A stretch of 64,000 nucleotides of DNA from Ascarosepion bandense (GCA_037127315.1 JBBBDQ010001688.1:3369501-3433500); one strand, 5' to 3'. Positions 41,861-53,034 are shown, numbered from the stretch's first letter. Numbers and translations are program-made. The notes: generated from the letters alone by a model not told the origin.

Positions 41861-43469
41861 CGCTTTCTTATGACCTTCTGTCTCTCTCTTTCACACTGCA
41901 CTAATTCTGATTCTCCCTTTTTCTGATTTACTTGTCGGCAACAAAAAAGAAAGAGGAACAAAGACATCATTTTGATTTTCATTCTCACTCAGAAAAAACT
42001 CTTCGCCTAGTACAACTCTACACACTCACAGTGAAACATAGACATCTTTTCTTCACAAAGCTATTTCGTCTGATTTTAAGAAACCTGAACTCTTAGACAC
42101 ACGTTCAAAATAAAAAAAAAAACTTTATGCAGAAGTTTCTAAAATAAATGTTATTTCGAAACAACAAAATTGATGTTATTCTTCTCGTTAAATAAATGTA
42201 CATATATTAATAAAAGTGGGACCATTTTATCTTTTGTGCAAAATTCTGATTCTTTCAAATGTTGTGGGCGAAGTCATGTTTGACACAAGGCCGTTTCGCA
42301 AGCATTTTTTAATAAAAAATTATAAAGTTTGAATTAATGAAAAAGCATCAGAGAAATATTGATTGCAAATGGAATTTGAAATAAAACGTATTGACGGGAA
42401 GTCAAATTAGAAATTGAAAAGGAAAGTGTTAAAGAAAAAGGTTTCTGATAACAAAATTATATGAAATTAAAAAATTGAAATAAAATAGATTAGCATTATG
42501 AAAGAGAAATCCAAAAATAGGAATGATATATAAAAATTCAAATTCATATTTTTTTTATTAAAAATTATTAAAATCATAATTTAAAAAATAATAAAATTAT
42601 TTGGTCTCAGAAAACTCGTAATTAAAAAGTGGATCCCGAATTATACAGATAAAAGTAAGCTTTCAGGAATGTAAATTTATCGTTTCCATCATGTGACTGT
42701 AGAATGTTTTTTATTTATTAATTCGTGTATCAATTGTTTTTATATTTTTTCTTCTTTTGAGATACATATTTTTTGTTCGTGTAAGTTCTTCAGAGAATAT
42801 CAATGGGTTTCCAGATGTTAGAATTTTTACTTGTCACTGAAACTCTCAAAGCTGAATGAAAACCTTCAAGAGCCATATTGGTTCGAGGCTATTCCTGAAG
42901 TACGCGGTAACGAAGATTCCAAAAACGAATTGGTTACAAAGATGTTTTCGCTTCTCCGTTGTCTTCCTCTTTTTGGTGCAATCTATGTCAGCTAAAAACA
43001 ACTGCATTCGAGTATATGGAAAAGTATAAATATATTTAATGTTTGGAACTTTTATTTTTGAAGATGCTTTATTTATTGAAGTATTTTTAAAGAGGCTTGC
43101 ATGGTAACCAATCTTTCGGGCCGGATTTCATCGAAAGGTCAAAGGAGTGTCAGTCGCACTTGTTCTTCATTGCAAATATCCAGTTAATACTGCGGTGGGG
43201 GAGTATGCAGTGAATACAGGAAAGATGTGTGATAATTATAAACACGATTTCTCTTAACGCGATTAGAGTTCACTTCCCGCTCTTTCCGCGATTCAGTAAC
43301 ATAACAATAAAAATATTATGTTGAACCTGAGTTTGAGTTTTGTTGAACGGCATATCAACCTCTGTGGGTTATTTAATGTTAAAAAGGTAGGGTCGCAAGG
43401 AATTTTTTTAAAATTTCGGTTATAGTGAGAAGGTTTATTTTGTCACATTTTGCTGAAAAATATTTTAAT
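41861..43469. other. Long AT-rich stretch without recognised features
   Basis: Apart from the repeated CATGTTTGACACAAGG word I see no frame, exon signal or repeat that I can support. Confidence 0.4.
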
Positions 43470-43885
43470 TTTAATTTTAATTTAGAAATCTGAGGATGTC
43501 TTCTAGTTTTCTATTAAAAATGTATTGCCGGTAATAATTTTTTTCCTTCAAAAATGTATTATGGCAATAATTTTTTTACCCTCAAAAATATGTTATGACA
43601 ATAATTTTTTCTTGAAGAATGCATTGTTGGTAATATTTTTCCTTTAAAAATGTATATTTTTCTGTAAAAGTCTATTTTTATGTATATATATAAAAGTGTA
43701 TTTTTATACTTTCATAGTTTTTTGACCCCAGTTTGGGGGTTAACTATTTGCCCATAGCTAGGACCCTAGCAGGTGCTACCACTCCGGATAAGGGTGGACC
43801 TGGGAACAACAGCAATTAAGAGGTGGTTCCATGCTCCTCACAACCTTCCAATTAGAGGCCTAGCTGCCGGATGCAGTTTACCGTC
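43470..43885 (+). repeat. Repeat Y, second arm
   Basis: Reverse complement of 39025-39470: the AAAAATGTATTA-GGCAATAATT units come first, then GTTAACTATTTGCCCATAGC and GAGGTGGTTCCATGCTCCTC. Confidence 0.72.
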
Positions 43886-43969
43886 ATACCCAGGACCCTG
43901 AACCTGATAATTATCACTGTGACTTCTATCACGAATATAACAATACAATGCCACCCTTTTCTCGCTTTA

Positions 43970-44000
43970 ATTATTATTATTATTATTATTAATAATAATA
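43970..44000. repeat. (ATT)n/(ATA)n microsatellite
   Basis: ATT units pass into their inverse. Confidence 0.9.
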
Positions 44001-44182
44001 ATTAGAATGCGTGTTTGAACTTTCTCATTATCATCATGACTACAATCATTCATATTACATTTCTTGCTTTCCCACCTTTTCACTTAAACATCAACAACAA
44101 CAACAATAATAATGATAATATGTCAAACATGACTATTATTGTGACTACTCAATTACAAAATAAACTTAAACCCTTTACTTAA

Positions 44183-44355
44183 TGTTGTGGCCTGTCAAGG
44201 CCAGGAAGAAAGACACGAAAAGAAGAAGGTAGGTTGAACCAGTTTATTGGAATAACAGAACATATGCACAAAATAAGAGTGTTATTAGTCAGCAGATAGA
44301 AATGTCCGTCCGAAGTGTCAAGTTACACTGCGTCTCGACTGCCTCCTTTAGAAAT
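44183..44355 (-). mobile_element. Possible LTR fragment
   Basis: TGTTGTGG at 44183-44190 would be an LTR end CCACAACA on the minus strand; the rest (TTTATTGGAATAACAGAACA) could be LTR. No second border found. Confidence 0.3.
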
Positions 44356-45006
44356 TCTCGCAGGCTAGTATTTGTCTATATTTCTGAGATGAGGTAGTAT
44401 TTACACAATTTACAGTATTTACATGATTCGGGCTATTGTCCTCATCTTTGTTGCCATTTGTACGACGTTTCGGCCGTTGTACGCCCCGGACTTCTTCAAG
44501 TGCTAGGAATTTCGAACTGAATCCTTTATCACAATCACTGGGGCATATGAACTCCATTCCTTGCGTAAAGCCTCCATTGGAAGTCATGAGTTATCTCCCA
44601 TTAACCCTGGAAGTTACTTGTTCACCATTGCTGTAGTTTGGTATTGAACTCACAACTCAAGAGACAAGTCAGGAACTAACCAACATCTATATAAGGGCAC
44701 ATGACCAAGTGGATATAGATGTTGGTTAGTTCTTGACTCTTAGAGTTGTGAGTTCAATACCAAGTTACAGCAGTGGTGAACACGTAATTTGCAGGGTTAG
44801 AGGGAGGGAACTCACGACTTCCAATCGAGGCTTTACCTAAGGAATGAGGATGATATACCCCAGTGATTGTAATAAAGGGTTCGGTTCGAAATTCTTAGCA
44901 ATTTAAGAAGGCCGGAGCATACAACGTCCGAAACGTCGTAGAAATAGCAACAAAGAAAAGGACAATAGTTCGAATAATGTAAATACTGTCTCGCAGGTTA
45001 GTATTT
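44356..45006. mobile_element. Head-to-head pair of SINE-2 copies inside one target duplication
   Basis: Minus copy at about 44400-44696 and plus copy at about 44697-44988, joined at their tRNA heads. The pair is flanked by an 18-bp direct repeat, TCTCGCAGGCTAGTATTT at 44356-44373 and the same with one change at 44989-45006; none lies between the copies. Both hammerheads are mutated (TTGAAGA in the minus copy; TTTAAGA in the plus copy), though stem II words and GAAAC remain. Confidence 0.83.
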
Positions 45007-45053
45007 ATGAAGGAGGAAGAGTTAATTTCAATGTAGATAGGGCACCATAATAC

Positions 45054-45055
<2 letters not shown>

Positions 45056-45108
<53 letters not shown>
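45056..45108. repeat. (TAA)n microsatellite
   Basis: About 17 TAA units directly before LINE-R copy d. Confidence 0.96.
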
Positions 45109-45109
<1 letters not shown>

Positions 45110-45110
<1 letters not shown>

Positions 45111-45630
45111 TCTCCACGATAGAGTTGGGCAATATTTACATTGGACAATGTGCAAACATGATGGAAAATCTGTAAACAAACACTGGTATGAACATCATCC
45201 AGCACCGGTTACAGAAATAGAAGATGTAACCATTCCATGGGATTACACCATTCACCAGGAATTTGAAAAACTGTCAAAATATAAAGACCTGGAAATTGAA
45301 ATAGAAAAAATGTGGAAATTGAAAACAAGAGTTGTGCCAGTGATAGTAGGTGCACTTGGAATGATAAAAAATAGAACAAAACAACACATTGAAAGAATCC
45401 TTGGAAACCCCAGCTTAAGAGACATACAAAAAATTGTCTTATTAAGTACAGCCCACACACTAAGGAAAACTTTATCTATGTAATGCTGAGGATGATAGGG
45501 AAGATAGAAAAACATGAAATGGAGCCATAACAACACGTCACGACCTGCCTTAGGTCTCCCCGCAGACTTGGTTGGTAGTGAGACCAAAGCAGAAATCGAA
45601 ATATGATGAAAAATGACATAATAATAATAA
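45110..45630 (+). pseudogene. LINE-R copy d, nuclease centre deleted
   Basis: Nearly identical to copy e at 47.4-48.0 kb, with a deletion joining DYTIH directly to EFEKLSKYKDLEIEIEKMW. The lost segment contains RPDI and LIDMACPAD, the likely active-site residues of the restriction-like endonuclease. The 111-codon frame (45148-45483) is open to the normal stop. The 3' UTR ends GAAATATGATGAAAAATGAC and (ATA)n. Confidence 0.82.
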
Positions 45631-46105
45631 TAACTGGTAGTACCTGTGAAAATTGCACAATTTTGCTATTTGAATTAATATTTGAATCCTTGGGAGTTGT
45701 ACGGGAAAATGCAACTATCACCTCGATAAATATTTGTGTTTAAAAACTTGAACCAAATATTGCAATAACAATCATAAGTATGAATATAGCGCGTTGTTTA
45801 AAGAAGTAAGAGAGTACAAATGAAAAGTTTTAAAACTGACAAGTTTTCCATTTCACTGAAGCAGGCGTTAAACACATTATCGCCTTCTTCTTTTTCTTTT
45901 ACTGAAACCAGAGTATCTGATATATGTTTTGCGCTTGCTTGTGATCAAAACGGAATAGTCCATTATCTATGACAGTATGTAACGTACATGCTATGAAACA
46001 ATCGGATCTATAGTATGATAATGTCATGATGAACATCCTTATGATCATCATGACTAATGTTCACCCGACGAGAATGCAATCTCCGCTTTATCCTCTGTAC
46101 AGGGA

Positions 46106-46106
<1 letters not shown>
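45631..46106. repeat. Spacer with a copy of the 37.9-kb repeat
   Basis: 45790-46000 aligns with 37900-38160; the rest is unrecognised. Confidence 0.45.

Positions 46107-46143
<37 letters not shown>
46107..46143. repeat. (TAA)n microsatellite
   Basis: About 12 TAA units. Confidence 0.96.
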
Positions 46144-46144
<1 letters not shown>

Positions 46145-46384
46145 TTAACAATTAAGAGTATGTGACTCCCCTTTGCAAGGATGTTTCCAACTAGCGTCCA
46201 GTTGGCAGACAAAAATAAACAGGGTTGTAACTCAGTACATGTCCCTCTCTTCACTCACCATAGGGTGGATATTGTGCTGATATTTATTGAGCACAATATT
46301 CACACTGGAACCACAGCCAATCGGAACCTACAGAATAGACTTGCCTAGATAACTTAATGGAATCTCCCAGGCTGTTATATAAAC

Positions 46385-46632
46385 CACCTACCAATTTGCT
46401 GGGTTAATTGGAGCTGGTAGTCTATAGTTCTGCGTGGTTTATCATTTTTTTAAACTGTGATGACTATCGTGCTGCATTAATCTGTGGGCTGCCAATAGGT
46501 CCTGGTGCTATTATGTCTCTTTCTAGGACTTTTCAAAGGGCCTGTTTTACTGGTTCCTTGAAATGGAAAGGCACGGAAATTGGGCTGTGCCTGACTTTAG
46601 GTATTGCGCCTTCTTTTAGATATATGTGGGCA
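46385..46632 (-). pseudogene. Gypsy reverse transcriptase N-terminal fragment
   Basis: The minus strand reads EGAIPKVRHSPISVPFHFKE, VKQALEKVLERDIIAPGPIG and SPQINAA. This is the K02A2.6-like Gypsy pattern VPYHL--PV---L--ML--GII-P--PT just before RT motif 1. It may be from the same family as the gag remnant at 1.7-2.8 kb. A plus-strand frame of 176 codons over the same place is a shadow. Confidence 0.68.
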
Positions 46633-46639
46633 GCGGGAC

Positions 46640-46935
46640 CAGACATAGATGGGAATAGTCACATACACGAGGTTTCGGTCATGGTACGTTACGGCCATCT
46701 TCAGGTGATATACGTTAAAATTTTGAACCGAACCATTTATTTAGTCCACGGGAATAGACTGTTCAATTTCAAATGCTTTCTTGGGTATCTCAGTTTTCTA
46801 TTAACTTCCTTTAGTAAGTCGACTCTTTCAAGTCTTTTGTTACCTCTTCTGTGGCCAGGTATTGAAATCACAACGATTTTGAATCAAGTCCCTTTCTGGA
46901 TAACTTCAAACAACATTTTTGTTCGCATGTGTCAT
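46640..46935 (-). mobile_element. SINE-2-like element, divergent subfamily, with hammerhead-like motif
   Basis: Antisense copy with the SINE-2 order: a B box-like GATTTCAATACC (about 46855-46870), GGTTCGGTTCAAAATTTT, CTGAAGA core (46698-46704), GACCGAAACC. Stem II is imperfect (GGCC against GACC). The sequence between is diverged from the 24.7-kb copy. Confidence 0.6.
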
Positions 46936-47221
46936 TAAAGACATCAGTGAGAGAATTTTATGTGACTTATGAACCTAATGTAGTAATGACCATGAATCGT
47001 ATCATTTCGATTGTATAATAATCTTTGTGTTTTCTCCTTTCTTCACTTCAATAATCTTTAATTGAATTCCTTCATTACTCTGCTGATTATTATAACAATA
47101 TAGTTGCGATCTTTTCGTCTTTTAATTTAATAACAATAAAAACAAAGTCTGATAGAAGATTCTCATTATCGCCATAACTATTATTACTAATATTTCAGTT
47201 AAGATTTTAATCTTTTTCTAT

Positions 47222-47226
<5 letters not shown>

Positions 47227-47263
<37 letters not shown>

Positions 47264-47330
47264 TATAATTATAATTATAATAATTATGCATAATAATTAT
47301 AATTATAATAATTATGCATAATAATATGGA
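47227..47330. repeat. (TAA)n and ATTATAATTATGCATAATA duplication
   Basis: TAA run followed by two copies of a 28-bp AT-rich unit around TTATGCATAA; the second one merges into the LINE-R copy e start. Confidence 0.9.
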
Positions 47331-48025
47331 TCCAAAATGCAGGTTTTGTGATAAACACCAAGAAACAATAGACCACCTAATCTCAGGCTGTTCTGTGCTT
47401 GCCCCAAACGAATATAAAAATCGCCACGATAGAGTTGGGCAATATTTACATTGGACAATGTGCAAACATTATGGAAAAGCTGTAAACAAACACTGGTATG
47501 AACATCATCCAGCACCGGTTACAGAAATAGAAGATGTAACCATTCTATGGGATTATACCATCTACACAGACAGAAAAATTGAAGCAAACAGGCCAGACAT
47601 TATTGTTAAAAACCAGAAGGAGAAAACTTGTCTATTAATTGATATGGCTTGTCCAGCGGATTGTAACATAGCAATCAAGGAATTTGAAAAACTGTCAAAA
47701 TATAAAGACCTGGAAATTGAAATAGAAAAAATGTGGAAATTGAAAACAAGAGTTGTGCCAGTGATAGTAGGTGCACTTGGAATGATAAAAAATGGAACAA
47801 AACAACACATTGAAAGAATCCTTGGAAACCCCAGCTTAAGAGACATACAAAAAATTGTCTTATTAAGTACAGCCCACACACTAAGGAAAACTTTATCTAT
47901 GTAATGCTGAGGATGATAGGGAAGATAGAAAAACATGAAATGGAGCCATAACAACACGCCACTACCTGCCTTAGGTCTCCCCGCAGACTTGGTTGGTAGT
48001 GAGACCAAAGCAGAAATCGAAATAT
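47312..48025 (+). pseudogene. LINE-R copy e, intact C-terminal frame, 5'-truncated
   Basis: A 196-codon open frame (47314-47904): finger CRFCDKHQETIDHLISGC (CX2CX8HX4C), WYEHHPAPVTEIEDVTILWD, nuclease centre RPDIIVKN...LIDMACPAD...EFEKLSKYKDLE, IEKMWKLKTRVVPVIVGALG, and the end TAHTLRKTLSM. A CCHC finger followed by a PD-D/E-K nuclease marks LINEs that cut with a restriction-like endonuclease instead of an APE type. No stops or frameshifts, so it is young. The 3' UTR ends in (ATA)n at which copy f starts. Confidence 0.85.
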
Positions 48026-48061
48026 GATGAAAAATGACATAATAATAATAATAATAATAAT

Positions 48062-50083
48062 ATTGCTTATTAACAGAATGATCCTGGAAAACTGCTACAA
48101 TACAAAGAAAAATCTTAGTACTGGCTGGATAGATTATCGTAAGGCATTCGATAGTGTGCCACATTCCTGGATTTTAAAGACTTTAAATATACACAAGATA
48201 TCACCCGTCATCATCAATTTCATCAAACAATGCATGTAGATATGGAAAACAACCCTTTACCTCAATCATATAAATAGAACCTATAAGTCTGGTGAAATAA
48301 ATTTCAAAAGAGGTATATTTCAAGGTGACTCTTTGTCTCCGTTACTATTCTGCATATCATTAATAGCCCTAACCAGTCAACTTAATAAGACAGAATGTGG
48401 TTATAAAATAGCCCAAAAGAAAATAAGCCATCTGCAAACTGTAAAATGCTTCAGCGAAGACATTGGAATGAAATTCAATTTGAATAAATGTGCTGAAGCT
48501 TCAGTTTTACGTGGATCAATACAAGAAACATCCTCAATTAGATTAGACCCTGCTGTAACAATAAAAGAATTGAAACCAGAAGAAGCTTATAAATACCTAG
48601 GTGTAAATGTGAGTGAAAAAATTCACGATAAAAAATGAAAGAAATAGTGCGTAAAGAGTACTATAGAAGGCTACGAATGGTATTAAAAACTGAATTGAAT
48701 TCTCAGAACAGATTTATGGCCATTAATAGCCTTGCCATTTCAGTTGTCCAATATAGTTTCAACATCTTAAACTGGACTCTAAACGACATCAGGCGAATGG
48801 ATTCTAAAACAAGAAAGCTTCTTTCTAAGCATAAGATGCATCATCCAAAGGCTGATGTAGACTTATACATACCCCGTAAAGAAGGTGGAAGAAGTCTTAT
48901 TCAGCTAGAATTGTCATACAAGACAACAACTATTGGCTTACTAACATGTATAGAAACAACAAAGGACTGTATGATACAATTAGTCAAGCAACAGGAAGAA
49001 CGAAAGAAAAAATATTCAATAAAAAATAAGGCAATAAATACAAACAAGATTTACATTTAGTAGATTCTGTAGAAAAGCAAAACAGAAGTCAAGAACCAAC
49101 TATTGCGGCAAAAAAAAATATGAAAATGAAAGCCAAGGATAAATTTCTTGAACGGATGAAACAACGCTGGCAAGACAAACCTCTGCATGGCCAATATCCA
49201 CAACGTGCCAATAAATCCAATGTTGACAAAGTTAATAGTCATCGCTGGTTACGTGCATCTGCATTAAAGTCTGAGACTGAAGGCTTTATTCTTGCAGCGC
49301 AATACCAAAGTATTTTCATTAGAAACTTTCAGGCAAATATTATACATAATAATATGGATCCAAAATGCAGGTTTTGTGATAAACACCAAGAAACAATAGA
49401 CCATCTAATCTTAGGTTGTTCTGTACTTGCCACAAATGAATTTAAAAATCGTCACGATAGAGTGGGGCAATATTTACATTGGATAATGTGCAAAAACTAT
49501 GGAAAATATGTAAACAAACACTGGTATGAACATCACCCAGCACCGGTTACAGAAATAGAAGATGTCACCATTCTATGGGATTGCACCATCTACACAGACA
49601 GAAACATTGAACCAAATAGGCCGGACATTATTGTTAAAAACCAGAAAGAAAAAAACTTGCCTATTAATTGATATGGCTTGTCCAGCGGAATGTAATATAG
49701 CAACCAAGGAATTCGAAAAACTGTCAAAATATAAAGACTTGGAAATTGAAATAGAAAAAATGTGGAAATTGAAAACAAGAGTCGGGCCAGTGATAGTGAG
49801 TGCACTTGGAATGATAGAAAATAGAACAAAACAACACATTGAAGAATCCCTGGAAACCCCATCTTAAGAGATAAAGAAAAATTGTCTTGTTAAGTACAGT
49901 CAACAGACTAAGGAGAACTTTGTCTATGTAACGCTAGGGATGTTAGGGGAGATAGAAAAAATATGAAATGGAGCCATAGCAATATACACCGACCTGCCTT
50001 AGGTTTTCCCGCAGATTTGATTGGTAGTGCGACCATAGCAGAAATCGAAATATGATGAAAAATGACAACATAACAATAATAAA
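48062..50083 (+). pseudogene. LINE-R copy f, longest copy
   Basis: RT motif A WIDYRKAFDSVPHSWI (48129), RGIFQGDSLSPLLFCISLIA (motif B, 48313), then SHL joined to QTVKCFSEDIGMKFNLNKC: the catalytic YMDD-type box is absent, apparently by a small deletion near 48436. Later come YKYLGVNVSEK, NSLAISVVQYSFNILNWTL, KTRKLLSKHKMHHPKADVDL, HRWLRASALKSETEGFILAA, the CCHC finger and the nuclease (RPDIIVKN, LIDMACPAE). Stops or frameshifts at about 48240, 48640, 49060 and 49650. The 5' half is missing. Confidence 0.86.
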
Positions 50084-50309
50084 ACCTTCGTTGCAAGAAG
50101 TTCAAAGATAGTGTTGGTTGACACTGGCCAATTATTATAATGAATTCTGTTGATATCGATACAAGCCAAATGTAGTTGAGGATAAAGTGCCTTTTTTTGT
50201 ATGACTGACGAAAGTATTTTTTGCTCCTGTTGCCTGGTTGACATGTAACGAGCTAATGAAGAATATTCAAAGGAACATTTTTTAAAAAATAATATCAATA
50301 ATTACTGAC

Positions 50310-50416
50310 CTGAAGTAACAGAGAATTCCCAGGGCAAATAACAGCGCGACTGTAGAAACTCCAAATCCGCAATGCAAGATGAAATTCATGACGTTGAAAT
50401 ATTTGTACCCGGGATG
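50310..50416 (-). CDS. Candidate host exon encoding a membrane segment
   Basis: On the minus strand TTTGCTTGTTTCAG prec the exon and TACTTCAG/GTCAGTAAT ends it. In the frame starting HPGYKYFNVM the 35 codons include MNFILHCGFGVSTVALLF and ALGILCYF, an uninterrupted hydrophobic stretch of about 25 residues, as in a transmembrane helix. A second frame is also open but shows no such pattern. GC content is higher than the surroundings and it is in no repeat I recognise. I do not know the protein. Confidence 0.48.
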
Positions 50417-50489
50417 CTGAAACAAGCAAAGTAATATATACAAGTTGTAAACAATAAACAACACCAACAACAAAAGATTTTTCTTTACA

Positions 50490-50720
50490 CAAGCTCGTTA
50501 GATAGGTTATCCGGTGCTTTCCTCTGTCCCTCTTGCCTTCAATATGTCCTGTGAGTGTCAAATTCTCTTAGTAAATTTTCTCTTTTCTCTATCTCTCCTA
50601 ATCCCTGTTCTGCCAACCATTTACACAAGCTATTTAGATCGGTTATGTGCTGCTTTCCTCTGTCCCTCTTGCCTTCAATATCTACTGCCAGTTTCAAATT
50701 TTCCTTAAAGCTGAGTTACT
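50490..50720 (-). pseudogene. LINE-C C-terminal fragments, duplicated
   Basis: Two adjacent copies of the same about 90-bp segment, each encoding on the minus strand GHIEGKRDRGKHRITYLTSL-like peptide (second copy diverged). Spacing is about 130 bp, so this is a local duplication of a LINE-C end. Confidence 0.65.
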
Positions 50721-51539
50721 CTAGCGCTTATAATAAGTCACTACTAAAATGCCATGTAAATGTTTATATAAAAGGAAGTGTGAAGATCCGCTCTTTGTTA
50801 TTTATGAAGAATCTCATAATACGTAGCAGAAGTAACCGACCAGATGTGGCAGAAATATTTAATGCAACGATAAATGACAGACTTACAAATATAAAGTGAA
50901 CTCAGGAAGAATTTCTCTCCCGTCACACCCCCAAAAAAAAATTAATAAAGGAATAATTCCTATTCTTGCCTTGTGTCGTAGTCGCCTTACGAAGCTCTGC
51001 TGTAATAATTAAACTCCAAGTTCTTTTCAACTGAACGCTATTTAAAGTGTCTTTGTTGCTAATTCTTTTTTCCCTTGTCTGGAATTAACCATCAACCATT
51101 GACCAAATTCTTTCCGAAGTACTAATATCGATTTCTTCAGTTGATTTCGTCTTCGATAATAAAAGGAACACTTTGGCGATGGGAATGTGACTTCTTCGTA
51201 CTTTTGAGAAAAAAACATAGACTCGTTATTAATCGATCGATAATACAATTGATGGCCATTATTAGTGATGCTTAAACTGATATTTTCAATGCAATGTTCA
51301 ATAATACTGATATTTAATTGATATTGATCTTATTATATGGGATGTTGCTGGTGTGATTTATACCGACTGCTTTGTCTACGACCCTACTTTTGGTAAATCA
51401 TTTTATGTGCTATCTTTCATTGATGACATCATTTAATTGTTGTTCCTTTTATTTGTTGTTCTACAAATCAAAGACATGCCATTTTAATTGAATTAGTTTT
51501 CCCGATCTTTTTTATGTTTTCCTTTTAGGCTCATTTTTT
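50721..51539. other. No recognised feature
   Basis: Mixed composition, no named repeat. Short frames on both strands show no family resemblance. Confidence 0.4.
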
Positions 51540-51860
51540 TCTCATTTTCTTTCTTTCTTTCTTTCTTTCTTTCTATTTGACATTACAAATTTATTTCTTT
51601 ATTTCTGTCTTTCTTGCATTATTTAATTTATTAGAAAAATTTTGTTTTTCCCGATATTCTTTCTTTCATTCAATTTCGAATTATTTCATTTTTCTTTTAA
51701 TCTCATGTGTATTCTTTCTTTCCAATTTTTTCTTTTAATTTCCCGAGTTGTTTTCTTTCTATTTCTTATGATTTGTTTCTTTCTTTTTTCTTTCTCTTTC
51801 GCATAATTTCTTTTTTCTTTCATTTGCGAATGATTTCTTCCTTTCTTTCTTGCTTTTTCT
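51540..51860. repeat. Pyrimidine-rich (TTTC)n low-complexity block
   Basis: CTTTCTTTCTTT runs with irregular interruptions. Confidence 0.88.
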
Positions 51861-51959
51861 GGGTTTACTGTCAGGAATGGCAGAATATTCGTGATTGAAC
51901 GGATTTTAAACTGTATAGAGAGAGTTGAAAACTTGGAGTCGTACTAAAAATGATTACGA

Positions 51960-52380
51960 AATTTAATGGGCTGTAGTAAAACCAATATATGTAGTGGGTT
52001 TATTATTGATACCAGAGATACAATCTCTGAACGGGCATGTAAATTGATACACTACATTGAGGATTTAGTTGTGTGTTTGCTTATGGAAATGATACTGAAA
52101 CAGACTAACATACATAATAAAAAGTCCAAAGAAAACGGTTGAGTCCCTTCATTTTAACATCTTGTGACTTTGCACTACACATGAAGGAATTCTAAAACTA
52201 AAATATTCTGTTAATCTTTTTGAATGATTTGTGAGCATTTTTATAGTTGCCAAAACTGTTTGTTTATAGATACGTAAGTTAGAACAACGCTCGTTTCGTC
52301 TTTTTGCCTTGATAAAGTCCATCACAGGACGAAACGCGTAGGTGATTTAAATACAGTTTTCCTCTTGTCTTCTTTTTATT
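51960..52380 (+). mobile_element. Repeat Z copy 1, carrying a variant hammerhead
   Basis: About 420 bp, present as an inverted copy at 53.80-54.24 kb. Matching words include CCAATATATGTAGTGGGTTT, CTTTGCACTACACATGAA and GTTTTCCTCTTGTCTTC. The right part contains a hammerhead-like motif (52304-52345). No coding sequence. Autonomous partner unknown. Confidence 0.72.
52304..52345 (+). ncRNA. Variant hammerhead motif with U3/A8 core
   Basis: Stem I is TTGCC/GGTGA (52304-52308 with 52341-52345, includes G-U pairs). The core reads TTGATAA instead of CTGATGA. Stem II is GTCC/GGAC with loop ATCACA. GAAA is at 52331-52334, followed by the palindrome ACGCGT and triplet GUA. Positions 3 and 8 of the hammerhead normally form a C-G pair; here both changed, giving U-A. 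Whether it cleaves is unknown. Confidence 0.6.
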
Positions 52381-52539
52381 TAACTATCCTGTCCTTAATT
52401 TCAGATCATAACTGAGTATATTTTTACATATATATATATAGTTACGTGAATTAATAAATACGCATATGAGCCTACACACATATGTAATATTATTACTTAG
52501 ATGTTAATTAAACAGTTCTCATAGTAGTATGTACAGAGC

Positions 52540-52542
<3 letters not shown>

Positions 52543-52595
<53 letters not shown>

Positions 52596-52689
52596 GATAA
52601 ATATGCACCTGATGATTGCATAATACATGAAACTCCAAGTCGTGCTATCGACATAGAATGTATGTATTTTTACATAATATGTATTTTTA

Positions 52690-52735
<46 letters not shown>
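52543..52735. repeat. (TA)n microsatellites
   Basis: TA runs at about 52543-52592 and 52697-52735. Confidence 0.95.
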
Positions 52736-52739
<4 letters not shown>

Positions 52740-53034
52740 TCAGGATACATCTTTATTATAAGCGCAAATTGTGGATCGAGATATGGAAATGACAAATTTC
52801 TATTTAAACACGGAAAATTTTTTATTCAGGCAGAGTTGGAAAAGATTAAATCTAGCCTGTTGTAAAAAAAGTCAAGTGTGGATAGAATTTTAAAAGCCAA
52901 GAAATGTTTTGATTAATTTGATTTCTTCAATAGAATCGTGGAACTTCCCTCCGTTATCGAATTGAAAAATTTCCCGCAAGCACAATAATTTATTTTTGTA
53001 GAGATTTCTTTCACAGTATAGCAAAAAAAAAAAA

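Noticed and set aside
42830..43010. Possible exon in the AT-rich 42-43 kb stretch
   Set aside because: Frames are open on both strands but no acceptor/donor pair fits and composition is not distinct.
44183..44355. LTR of an LTR-M element at 44.2 kb
   Set aside because: Only one border motif is visible; kept as a low-confidence entry and not used in the solo-LTR argument.
46408..46938. A 176-codon plus-strand frame
   Set aside because: It is antisense to a recognisable Gypsy RT fragment and to a SINE-2-like element; the true coding signal is on the minus strand.
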